Source: Clostridiaceae bacterium
Lineage (GTDB): Bacteria; Bacillota; Clostridia; Oscillospirales; Acutalibacteraceae
Length of the DNA: 64,000 bases
Direction: 5' to 3'
Assembly: GCA_016280595.1 (NCBI GenBank)
Contig: JAEEHB010000044.1
Coordinates: forward strand, 1-64,000
Position 1 is the stretch's first letter; the number at the start of each line of letters is the position of its first letter. The notes beneath the pieces are model-generated. The model saw nothing but the letters and a program-made list of their open reading frames with translations. It did not search any database and was not told the origin of the DNA. This document shows positions 45,035-55,402 of the stretch, one piece after another. The translations under genes were made by a program, and so were the position numbers.

Positions 45035-45946
45035 ATGGCTAACTGCCCGAATTGCGGATACAAACTCAAACTTACCGACTGGAAACCCAACTGCCCCAAA
45101 TGCGGCGTAAACCTCAATTACTTCGGCCTTGAAGAAAAGCTGCAGGAAGAAGCGGATGCCGCTGAAGTGGAGCACGCAAAAATCCAGAAAAAGATTGACA
45201 GGCTCAAAGCGTCTTTCGTGGGCTCTCCCGTGACGATTGCGAGAATCTTTCTCTCTGTTATTCCGCTCGGAATGCTTATGCTTCCCCTGTGCTCGGTTTC
45301 ATACAAGGGTCCGTTTTTCGAAGCCGCCGGTGAAAAGGTAAATCTGGTCACCGTTTACAACACAATATCTTCCCTGAATTTTGATGCCCTCAAGACTCTT
45401 ACGGGCTCAGGCCTCGTGGGAAAAGGTTTCACCTGCTATGCGGTTTCAATGATAACCCTGCTGCTCTCCGCAGTGATGCTGATTGTAAGCCTTATCGCTC
45501 TTTGCGCCGCAATGGGCAAAAAGGGAAATGTACGCAACATCACAAACAACTGCGTGTCGATTGCCCTTGCAGTTGTCTCGCTCGTTTCTTTTATCATTTT
45601 CTCAAAGAATATTCACTCCGTATTTCCCGATCTTTTCAGCGCAAAACTCGGTTTCGGAGCAATCCTCTACCTTATCGCTCTGCTTGCGCTGCTCGGTGTG
45701 AACATCTACCTCACGATCAATAAGGTTGAAGTGAAATACAAAGCCTGCGATGTGGGCGGCATACCTGTTGACGAATATCTCGCGGAACTCGAAAACGGCA
45801 CCCCCATTGAAGAACTTCACGAAAGAATGAACGTGATTCTCGCCGAAAGAGAGGCGGCAAGGCTTGAAGAAACCAACCGCAAACTCGCCGAGAAGAAGGC
45901 AAAAGAAGACGAAGAACTCGCAAGAAAAGCAGGTAAAATAAAATAA
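45035..45946 (+). CDS. zinc-ribbon, four-helix membrane protein, unknown
   Basis: A 303-residue protein. Residues 4-24 form a rubredoxin-like zinc ribbon (CPNC ... CPKC). A charged helix follows (about 30-58), then about four membrane helices (about 67-235) and a long Glu/Lys/Arg coiled coil at the C-terminus (about 255-303). AGGGAGG lies before the ATG at 45035; an earlier in-frame ATG at 44954 overlaps the promoter -10 region. The layout suggests a membrane sensor or scaffold with cytoplasmic ends. No known family recognised. Confidence 0.7.
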   Translation: MANCPNCGYKLKLTDWKPNCPKCGVNLNYFGLEEKLQEEADAAEVEHAKIQKKIDRLKASFVGSPVTIARIFLSVIPLGMLMLPLCSVSYKGPFFEAAGEKVNLVTVYNTISSLNFDALKTLTGSGLVGKGFTCYAVSMITLLLSAVMLIVSLIALCAAMGKKGNVRNITNNCVSIALAVVSLVSFIIFSKNIHSVFPDLFSAKLGFGAILYLIALLALLGVNIYLTINKVEVKYKACDVGGIPVDEYLAELENGTPIEELHERMNVILAEREAARLEETNRKLAEKKAKEDEELARKAGKIK

Positions 45947-45952
45947 AAATCA

Positions 45953-45978
45953 AAGCCTGCAGTTTTCTGCAGGCTTAT
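45953..45978 (+). terminator. terminator-like hairpin
   Basis: AAGCCTGCAG pairs with CTGCAGGCTT around TTTT, just after the zinc-ribbon gene, followed by ATAGTTT. The T tract is short, so some read-through into the next gene is likely. Confidence 0.65.
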
Positions 45979-46009
45979 AGTTTACGCTTTACCGGAAGGG
46001 AGAATATAT

Positions 46010-46963
46010 ATGAATAATATAATCACAAAAATCACTTCGATAGCGGCGGTATTCTCAATACTGACAGCATTTATCTGGGGTATATTCTACCCCGATTACG
46101 CCGCGCACTCCGAAAAAGTGACGGACATACCCGGACTGTCGGAGGGCTTCGTGCCGCAGGGCTCGACATATCTTGACGAAGAAGACACCTATCTTATCTG
46201 CGGCTATATGGACGACGACACCTCGTCGAGAATTTATGCCGTAAAAGACGGCGAAACAAGAAAAATCATACTGCAGAGGCAGGACGGAAGTATATACGCG
46301 GGCCACGCGGGAGGCATCACCTGCGCGGGCGATTACATCTATATAAGCAACGCCGAGAAACTCTTTATTCTGAAAAGAAGCGATGTTACTTCGGCGCAGG
46401 ACGGCGGCACCGTTGCTTTTACCGGAAGCGTGCCCGTACCCTGCCGCTCGTCATTCTGCTCGTGCGACGGCGATACGCTGTATGTGGGCGAATATCACGC
46501 CGACGGCTATGAAACAGACGAAAGCCATATTATTAAAACGCCGGACGGCAGTGAGTATCAGGCGCTTGTATTCGGCTACAAAATAAATCCCGACGCAGAA
46601 TTCGGCATCGATATGAGCGCGCCTTGCGCAGCCTGGTCCGTGTGTGACGAGGTGCAGGGCTTTGCCGTATTGCCCGGCGGCAGAGCGGTGCTCTCAACTT
46701 CGGCCGGCTTTAAGAATTCAAAACTGAAAGTCTATGATGTAACTGGAGAGAGCGAGGGCGAATTTGACCTTGACGGCGTTAAAGTGCCTCTCTTTTATCT
46801 TGACTCGGGGCGTTTTGAAAAAGAAATGACGATACCGCGTATGAGCGAGGACCTTGAATGTGTAAACGGAAAAATCCTTGTCGGTTTCGAGGCGGGAGCG
46901 AAGAAATTCGCTTACGGCATAGTGCCGTTTTCCGAGAAGAAAACAGTGCTCGTTGAATTATAA
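46010..46963 (+). CDS. secreted or membrane-anchored beta-propeller-like protein, unknown
   Basis: A 317-residue protein with an N-terminal hydrophobic segment (about 8-28) that could be an uncleaved signal anchor, then a series of beta-strand units (EGFVPQGSTY, GGITCAGDYIYIS, GDTLYVGEY, LECVNGKILVGFEAG) reminiscent of a six- or seven-bladed propeller. Strong GAAGGGAG ribosome site. It probably acts outside the cell. I could not name a family; it does not look like an enzyme with obvious catalytic residues. Confidence 0.65.
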   Translation: MNNIITKITSIAAVFSILTAFIWGIFYPDYAAHSEKVTDIPGLSEGFVPQGSTYLDEEDTYLICGYMDDDTSSRIYAVKDGETRKIILQRQDGSIYAGHAGGITCAGDYIYISNAEKLFILKRSDVTSAQDGGTVAFTGSVPVPCRSSFCSCDGDTLYVGEYHADGYETDESHIIKTPDGSEYQALVFGYKINPDAEFGIDMSAPCAAWSVCDEVQGFAVLPGGRAVLSTSAGFKNSKLKVYDVTGESEGEFDLDGVKVPLFYLDSGRFEKEMTIPRMSEDLECVNGKILVGFEAGAKKFAYGIVPFSEKKTVLVEL

Positions 46964-46973
46964 TAAGCAAATG

Positions 46974-47009
46974 AAAAGCGCAGGATGAATTTTCATCCTG
47001 CGCTTTTTT
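46974..47009. terminator. bidirectional terminator
   Basis: AAAAGCGCAGGATGAA pairs with TTCATCCTGCGCTTTT, forming a 16-bp stem with T runs on both sides; it ends just at the stop of the opposing phosphoesterase gene. Confidence 0.88.
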
Positions 47010-48121
47010 TATCTTTTGAACTTTTTCGAAATGGCTACCAATCCTGCTATGGCGCCCGCCGTGCCGAGCAGAGCGCCCGTTTCCATAAACGCGGTCTTGA
47101 CTCCGGCTACGCTTGCGGGGGCAAACCGCCTGAGGGTGTATGCGAGTTTATCGTCAACCGTGGTACCGCAAAGTTCATAGTAAGTGAGCGTGCGTGTTTC
47201 AAAAGAGCCTTCGGGGCTTATGTCTATGCACCTTACTCCCCTGTTGAGGTCCGGCCCGTAAGCGCTGAAGCCGCAGCTCTGTGTGAAGCCGAGATAGATG
47301 TCTTTATACTTTGAAACATAACTGCACTTGTGGTCGTGCCCTACAAAGAGCGCCTTCACATCTTTCTTTTCGAGGAAGGCGTCAACCTCGCCGGAATTCA
47401 CATATGAACTTGCGGGCGTTTCGCCGAGAAAATCACGCAGGCCGCTGTTGTGCGGGTCAAGGGTGTACCACTTGTATTTGTGAGTGCCGTAGGCTCTTAT
47501 GCCTTTTGTGTCGAGGGGTGAAGTCTGCTTGAGCACATCGAAGAATTCGGGCGTGGGAATATGCTGAAAAGCCATTGAAGGAAGCACGCCGCCGTTTTTC
47601 TCTTCAAATTCGTCGCGGACTTTTCTGTACCACTCAATCTGGTCTTTGCGCAGCATACCGTAGCCGCCGTGACCGTCTTTGGCGTGGGTGTCAAACAGAT
47701 AGATAATGAATCTGTCATCAACCGTGAGATAAAATGTGCCGTCATCGCCGAAATCCGCAGGATCGTTGCAGACAAACGCCGGGCATTTCTTATAAATTTC
47801 CATCTGCTCGGAATTGCTGATGCCGCACTGGTCGTCGTGATTGCCGAAAGTTGCGGTAACGGGGATGCCGCGCGATGCCATAGGCTTGAGTATGCGCGAA
47901 ATCACATCCTCAACTCTTTCGCGCCTGTTCTGACCCATAAGCGTGGGGGAATAGCCCTTGAGCTGGTCTCCGGTGAGCACCACCAGATCGGGCTTTGCTT
48001 CGTCAAGAGCGGCGTTGATGAGCCTGAGGGTGTTGGAACTTACATAGTAAGGCTCCTGTATGTCGGCAATCTGCATAATGCGGAATGTGCCGTTTTTGAA
48101 GTGTAATGCTTTGTTCTGCAT
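47009..48121 (-). CDS. metallophosphoesterase with C-terminal membrane anchor, DxQ variant
   Basis: A 370-residue calcineurin-like phosphoesterase resembling the protein at 32186-33301. Motifs: D20-I-Q22 in place of the usual DxH, then GDQ, GNHDDQ, FQH and GHDH. A hydrophobic tail (about 340-362) followed by KKFKR would anchor it, with no signal peptide. The loss of the first histidine affects one metal position, so activity or metal choice may differ. It starts 19 bases after the PRPP synthetase stop, behind GGAAG. Confidence 0.82.
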   Translation of the reverse strand: MQNKALHFKNGTFRIMQIADIQEPYYVSSNTLRLINAALDEAKPDLVVLTGDQLKGYSPTLMGQNRRERVEDVISRILKPMASRGIPVTATFGNHDDQCGISNSEQMEIYKKCPAFVCNDPADFGDDGTFYLTVDDRFIIYLFDTHAKDGHGGYGMLRKDQIEWYRKVRDEFEEKNGGVLPSMAFQHIPTPEFFDVLKQTSPLDTKGIRAYGTHKYKWYTLDPHNSGLRDFLGETPASSYVNSGEVDAFLEKKDVKALFVGHDHKCSYVSKYKDIYLGFTQSCGFSAYGPDLNRGVRCIDISPEGSFETRTLTYYELCGTTVDDKLAYTLRRFAPASVAGVKTAFMETGALLGTAGAIAGLVAISKKFKR

Positions 48122-48140
48122 AAATACTTCCGTTTATATT

Positions 48141-49304
48141 TTATTTCGCGAGAGGGCCGAGGCCGTATTCGGCAAGTTTTGTATAAATCCTGTCTTTGGG
48201 GTCAAGCAGGCTGCTCAGGGATTCATCGTGGTTTACGGTGTCAATGATATATGCGCAGTATTTGCTCATATCAACATTTACATACCAGGGCCTTGCGAGA
48301 AGTTCGGGTGAATTGTAAACAAGGTTGGTGGTGAACACCTTGTCGAATGCACCCGCCTCGTATGCCTTGTCAAATGAATCGAGGCCGTTGCAGAAGAGGC
48401 CGAAAGAGGAATACATAAAGATTCTGCCTGCGCCTGCGGCTTTGAGTTTTTCGGCAACTTCAATCATTGAGCCGCCGGATGAAATCATATCGTCAATTAT
48501 GATACAGTCTTTGCCGCCTATGCTGTCACCGAGGAACTGGTGGGCAACGATGGGGTTGCTGCCGTTAACAACTTTCGAATAATCGCGTCTCTTATAAAAA
48601 GCGCCGAGTTCAACGCCGAGCACGTTTGCGAGGTAGATACATCTGTTCATGCCGCCCTCGTCGGGGGATACTATCATAAGGTGGTCGTGATCAATAATAA
48701 GACCGTCAACGCTTTTGAGGAGCGCTTTTATGAATTGATATGAGGGCTGAACGCTCTCAAAGCCTTTGTTGGGTATGGCGTTCTGCACTCTCGGGTCGTG
48801 AGCGTCGAAAGTGATGATGTTTTCAACATCGTACTGATAGCAGAGTTCGCGGAGCATCTCTGCACAGTCAAGGGATTCGCGCCTGGTGCGCTTGTGCTGC
48901 CTGCCCTCATAGAGCATGGGCATAAGCACGCTGATTCTTTTTGCCTTGCCTTCGATTGCGCTCAGGGCTCTCTTTAAGTTTGCGTAATGGTCGTCGGGGC
49001 TCATCATTTGCTCTTTACCGTACATTGGATAAGTTACGCCCCAGTTGAAGGGATCGCAGAGCACGAAAATGTCGTAGCCTCTGACACTGTCGTTGATAAC
49101 ACATTTGCCTTCGCCCGAACCGAATCTGACGAATTCGGCATTGATGATGTAACTTTCTCTGACATAGGCGTCAAAATGGTCGTTTTCTCTCTCAAGTCTG
49201 GATCTGAGAAGATAGTAATCAATCCTCTTTGCCATCTCCTCACAGCCTGTGAGCGGAAGAATACCGAGTTTGCCGATAGGTTCGGTTTTGAATTGCGGAT
49301 CCAT
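48141..49304 (-). CDS. prs: ribose-phosphate pyrophosphokinase, long divergent type
   Basis: A 387-residue PRPP synthetase-like protein. Two phosphoribosyl-type domains are visible, with the PRPP-binding loop IIDDMISSGGSM at about 265-276 (canonical text is DDxIDTAGT) and the flexible-loop region YEGRQHKRTRRES. Classic Prs is about 315 residues; this belongs to a longer clostridial type with an N-terminal addition. It would make PRPP for nucleotides, His, Trp and NAD. GGGGGT precedes the ATG. Co-transcribed with the phosphoesterase downstream. Confidence 0.85.
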   Translation of the reverse strand: MDPQFKTEPIGKLGILPLTGCEEMAKRIDYYLLRSRLERENDHFDAYVRESYIINAEFVRFGSGEGKCVINDSVRGYDIFVLCDPFNWGVTYPMYGKEQMMSPDDHYANLKRALSAIEGKAKRISVLMPMLYEGRQHKRTRRESLDCAEMLRELCYQYDVENIITFDAHDPRVQNAIPNKGFESVQPSYQFIKALLKSVDGLIIDHDHLMIVSPDEGGMNRCIYLANVLGVELGAFYKRRDYSKVVNGSNPIVAHQFLGDSIGGKDCIIIDDMISSGGSMIEVAEKLKAAGAGRIFMYSSFGLFCNGLDSFDKAYEAGAFDKVFTTNLVYNSPELLARPWYVNVDMSKYCAYIIDTVNHDESLSSLLDPKDRIYTKLAEYGLGPLAK

Positions 49305-49559
49305 AATAAAATACCCCCATGATTTTCCGGGAAATTTGCCTTTTTCCCTTGCCGCGCGGCGTTGTTTTGCCCCGCCGTGCGGTATTGCCTTTTTTCACAC
49401 ATATACATTATATAGTATTTCTATCTGAAATAAAAGCACAAAATACTGTTTTCGGGTAAAAAATTTTTATCTTATTTTTTGTGTAATTTGTTCATTATAA
49501 ACAACAGGAGCGCCGGCAGGTAACTGCTCACCCGCCGGCGCGTTTTACATTATGCGGTT
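49305..49559. other. intergenic region between mscS and prs
   Basis: About 255 bases with no gene. On the minus strand a TATAAT-like -10 sits about 115 bases upstream of prs (near 49408), with only a weak -35. A GC-rich hairpin near 49510-49542 (GCGCCGGC ... GCCGGCGC) lies just after mscS and may end its transcript, although it lacks a strong T run. Confidence 0.4.
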
Positions 49560-50408
49560 TTATTTCTTATCGGGAATAATATGGACATCAAGCTGGTTAT
49601 AGGGAATCGCGACGCCGCCCTTGTCAAACTCCACTTTTACGGACTCCTGCATATAGTAAAACACTTTCCAGTAATCCGAGGGTGAGCACCATACCTGGCA
49701 GGCGAGATTTATGCTGCTTGTGCCGTGCTCGCATACGGCGATTACCGGCTCGGGCTTTTCTCTGATAAGTTCATTGTTCTTTGCAACTTCTCTGAGCACC
49801 TGCTTCGCCTTTTCGATATCCGCTTCATAGGAAATGGCGTAAACGAGGTCTATCCTGCGCAGTTTTTCGGCGGTGTAGTTTATGAGATTTGCGCTTGTGA
49901 TATTGGAATTCGGCACAATCACGCGGCGGTTGTCAAGTGTGACAAGCACGGTATACATAAGCCTTATTTCCCTTACATTGCCGCTGACCGTGCCTATATC
50001 AATAAAGTCGCCGCTGCGGAAAGGATGGTTGAGCAGAATCTGCACTCCGCTGGCAAACTGGCTGATGCTCGACTGCAGGCCGAGACCTGCGGTAACACCG
50101 CCTGCGGCAAGGGCCGCCACAAACGAATTTATATTGACTCCGAGCGTTGAAAAAGCGGAGAGAATAAAGATCAGTCTTAAAATCGATACGACTATAGTCC
50201 TTATGAAAGCGTGGATTGAGGGGTCCGCTTTCTTCTTTTTGAGCGCCTTCACGACGAGTTTGCCGATGAGGTCCGAAATCAGGAAGCCGATAAGGATTAT
50301 CACGAGCGCCGCAATAACAAGAGGTATCTTTGAAATTACAAGCGCTTTTATTCCTTCATAGTCGCCCGCTTTGATGAGCGAAGCAAGGTCAAGAGTATAA
50401 AACTGCAC
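49560..50408 (-). CDS. mscS: small-conductance mechanosensitive channel, MscS family
   Basis: A 282-residue channel that releases solutes under hypo-osmotic shock. It has three membrane helices (about 30-50, 70-90, 95-120); the last carries the Ala/Gly pattern of the MscS pore (ALAAGGVTAGLGLQSS). The cytoplasmic beta domain follows (PFRSGDFIDIG, IVPNSNI). The GTG at 50408 with AGAGGTGA is chosen; the longer in-frame ORF spans the promoter. Divergent from the V-ATPase operon. Confidence 0.93.
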   Translation of the reverse strand: MQFYTLDLASLIKAGDYEGIKALVISKIPLVIAALVIILIGFLISDLIGKLVVKALKKKKADPSIHAFIRTIVVSILRLIFILSAFSTLGVNINSFVAALAAGGVTAGLGLQSSISQFASGVQILLNHPFRSGDFIDIGTVSGNVREIRLMYTVLVTLDNRRVIVPNSNITSANLINYTAEKLRRIDLVYAISYEADIEKAKQVLREVAKNNELIREKPEPVIAVCEHGTSSINLACQVWCSPSDYWKVFYYMQESVKVEFDKGGVAIPYNQLDVHIIPDKK

Positions 50409-50445
50409 GCGGTTTTCACCTCTTCTGTTAAGATGATTTGATTTT

Positions 50446-50474
50446 ATATTACACGCTTTTCGTTTCTTTGGCAA
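50446..50474 (-). promoter_or_regulatory. promoter of mscS
   Basis: Minus strand TTGCCA (50474-50469), 17-base spacer, TAATAT (50451-50446). Confidence 0.72.
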
Positions 50475-50523
50475 TAGCGGGCAAAATATTTTTGCGAGAG
50501 GCAGAAATATTGCCGAAAAAATA

Positions 50524-50552
50524 TTGAAATATCTTGTATAATTATATATAAT
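50524..50552 (+). promoter_or_regulatory. promoter of the V-ATPase operon
   Basis: TTGAAA (50524-50529), 17-base spacer, TATAAT (50547-50552), about 42 bases ahead of the first subunit gene. Confidence 0.85.
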
Positions 50553-50593
50553 AAGTGAGATATACCCGGATTCATCCGAAAGGAGGTTCATCA

Positions 50594-50911
50594 ATGGCAT
50601 CAGAACTTGTCAACTCGGTTATCGAAGCCGAGAAGAAAGGCGCACAGGCTGTTAAAGAAGCAGGCGAAAAAGCCGACGCTCTCAGAGCCGAAGCCGCCGA
50701 AAAGGCAAAGCAGATTATCGAAGACAAAAAAGCCGGCGCTCTTTCGTCCGCGCGTCAGATTGCCGATGAAGCAAAGGCGGAAGCGCAGCAGATTGCTCAG
50801 CAGGCATCCGAAGAGGCAAAACTGCAGGCAAAAAGCGTTGCCGGCGAAACCGCGCAGAAAAAAGCCGAAGCCGTGAAAGCGGTGAAAGAGGCAGTCACTG
50901 GCAGTAAATAA
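50594..50911 (+). CDS. V-type ATP synthase subunit G/H (peripheral stalk)
   Basis: A 105-residue, almost entirely helical protein with a long coiled coil rich in Ala, Glu, Lys and Gln. It matches the archaeal/bacterial subunit H (AhaH, eukaryotic G) that pairs with subunit E in the peripheral stalk. GAAAGGAGG precedes the ATG at 50594. First gene of the nine-gene operon. Confidence 0.85.
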   Translation: MASELVNSVIEAEKKGAQAVKEAGEKADALRAEAAEKAKQIIEDKKAGALSSARQIADEAKAEAQQIAQQASEEAKLQAKSVAGETAQKKAEAVKAVKEAVTGSK

Positions 50912-50957
50912 GTAATAATATCCCCTTTTTATATTTTTCAGCAAAGGAGGTGTTTTC

Positions 50958-53475
<2,518 letters not shown>

Positions 53476-53493
53476 TTGAGAGGACAGATATAA

Positions 53494-54084
53494 ATGACAG
53501 GTCTTGACAAAATTATCGGCAGAATAAATGCGGATACAGAGTCGGAATGTGAGGCTGTTATACAGGCGGCACAGAAGAAATGCGAAGCGATAATCGCCGA
53601 AGGCGAAAAAGAAGCGGAAAAGGTATCCGCCGATATTCTTGCCGCGGCAAAGCGCGAAGCGGAAAAGACTGTTGAAATCGCTCAGAGCGGCGCCGCGCAG
53701 ATTATGAAGCAGGGTCTTCTCAAGGCGAAGGTTGACGTTATCTCCGAGGTGCTTTCCGAGGCGCTCGATGAACTTAAAAACCTGCCCGCGGAAGAATACT
53801 TTGACACCGTTGTCAAAATCGCTTCCGATAACTGCGCGCCCGGCGAGTGCAAAGCGAAACTGAGCGAAAAAGACAGAAGCAGAATGCCCGCCGGCTTTGA
53901 GGAGAAACTCGTTTCCGCCCTCTCGGCAAAAGGTGCCGTGTGCACCCTTTCCGGCGAAAGCGCGGCAATTGAAAGCGGAATTCTGCTCGACTACGGCGAT
54001 ATAGCGGTTAACTGCTCTTTTGAAGCGATTATGGAAGAAAACGCCGATGAGTATAAAGCCATCATAAGCAAAATATTGTTTTAG
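53494..54084 (+). CDS. ntpE: V-type ATP synthase subunit E
   Basis: A 196-residue peripheral-stalk subunit with an N-terminal coiled coil rich in Ala/Glu/Lys (about 12-100) and a compact C-terminal domain that binds the A3B3 head. It pairs with the G/H subunit at the start of the operon. Eighteen bases after ntpK. Confidence 0.9.
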   Translation: MTGLDKIIGRINADTESECEAVIQAAQKKCEAIIAEGEKEAEKVSADILAAAKREAEKTVEIAQSGAAQIMKQGLLKAKVDVISEVLSEALDELKNLPAEEYFDTVVKIASDNCAPGECKAKLSEKDRSRMPAGFEEKLVSALSAKGAVCTLSGESAAIESGILLDYGDIAVNCSFEAIMEENADEYKAIISKILF

Positions 54085-54097
54085 GCGGTGAAAGTAA

Positions 54098-55057
54098 ATG
54101 CGAGAAACTGAATATGCCTTTGCCGTTGCCAGGGTAAGGGCAAACGAGCCCGCACTGCTCACCGAAGACGATATCGGTCTGCTGATTTCCGCCGAAAACG
54201 AACAGTCCGCCCTGAGAATCCTTGCGGACAGAGGCTGGGATGAACCCGCTGACGGCAAAGATATATTTGACCTGCAGGCTGCAAAAGCCTGGGATATGAT
54301 TGAGCGCAGCGTGCCCGACCCCGCCCTGCTTGAAGCGATGGTTATCGGCAACGACTTTTTCAATGTGAAGGCGGCGATAAAAGCCGTATTCTCCGACATT
54401 GACCCGCAGGAATATATGGCTTCGCCCTGCCTGTGTGACACAAAGACGGTTATCAAAGCGGTGACCGAAAACGATTTTTCACTTTTGCCCGACTATCTTG
54501 CGGAATATGCCGACACTGCCTATCACCGCATCTCCGGCGGAGAAAGCGGCCAGAGCGCCGAAATGATACTCGACAAGGCAAGTCTTGAAAAGCGGCTCGC
54601 CCTCGCTGAAAAATCGGAGTGCCCGCTTCTGACTGACATTGTGAAACTCGGCGCGGTGCTCTCGGATATAAAGATAGCCAAAAGATGCGCGCACACCGGC
54701 AAGAAGCGTGAAACCGCGCTCGAATCAATGTGCCCGGTGGAAGGGCTTGATATTGAAGCCCTTGTCCGTGCCGCATACGAAGGCAAAGAAATCAGAGAAA
54801 TCATAGCCGACGCGGGCTTCACGGAAATCGCGCCTCTTGCAGACGGTGATTTCAGCGCGCTCGAAATGAAGTGCGACAACCTCATTACCGAAATGATAAA
54901 GAAGGCAAAGTATGACGCTTTCGGGCCCGACCCCGTTGTGGCGTATTACTATGCAAAACTCGCCGAAATAAAGAATGTGAGAATCATCCTTTCGGCAAAA
55001 GCGGCGGGCGTGCCCACCGAAACGATAAAAGAGAGAGTGAGGAGCGTATATGTATAA
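54098..55057 (+). CDS. ntpC: V-type ATP synthase subunit C
   Basis: A 319-residue helical socket protein (subunit d homologue) that joins the central stalk to the K ring. The family pattern of three repeated helical units is visible, including MVIGNDFFNVKAAIKA and the C-terminal DPVVAYYYAKLAEIKNVR. GGCGGTGAAAG precedes the ATG; overlaps ntpF by 8 bases. Confidence 0.92.
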   Translation: MRETEYAFAVARVRANEPALLTEDDIGLLISAENEQSALRILADRGWDEPADGKDIFDLQAAKAWDMIERSVPDPALLEAMVIGNDFFNVKAAIKAVFSDIDPQEYMASPCLCDTKTVIKAVTENDFSLLPDYLAEYADTAYHRISGGESGQSAEMILDKASLEKRLALAEKSECPLLTDIVKLGAVLSDIKIAKRCAHTGKKRETALESMCPVEGLDIEALVRAAYEGKEIREIIADAGFTEIAPLADGDFSALEMKCDNLITEMIKKAKYDAFGPDPVVAYYYAKLAEIKNVRIILSAKAAGVPTETIKERVRSVYV

Positions 55058-55361
55058 GATTGCCGCTATGGGCGATAAAGACAGTATATACGGTTTTGCT
55101 TCGCTCGGAATAAATATCTTCCCCGTAGACAATCCCGCGCAGGGAATAAAGATACTCAGAAAACTCGCCGAGGCCGAATACGCCGTTATCTATATAACGG
55201 AGAGGCTCACAAGCGAAATGAAAGATGAAATCGCACGCTATGATTCAAAACCCCTGCCCGCAATCATACCCGTGCCCGGTATCAGAGACAATACGGGCAT
55301 AGGGCTTGACAACGTAAGCAAATTCGTTGAAAAAGCGGTAGGCAGCGATATTCTTTCATAA
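55050..55361 (+). CDS. ntpF: V-type ATP synthase subunit F
   Basis: A 103-residue central-stalk subunit with a CheY-like fold. It shows the typical AAMGDKDSIYGFASLGI opening and the PVPGIRDNTGIG region near 72-84. It couples rotation of the D subunit to the head. Begins inside the end of ntpC. In E. hirae the equivalent gene is named ntpG, so naming varies. Confidence 0.92.
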   Translation: MYKIAAMGDKDSIYGFASLGINIFPVDNPAQGIKILRKLAEAEYAVIYITERLTSEMKDEIARYDSKPLPAIIPVPGIRDNTGIGLDNVSKFVEKAVGSDILS

Positions 55362-55402
55362 AGGCGTTTCCCAAATTAACAAAACGAAAGGTATGATTCA
55401 CT

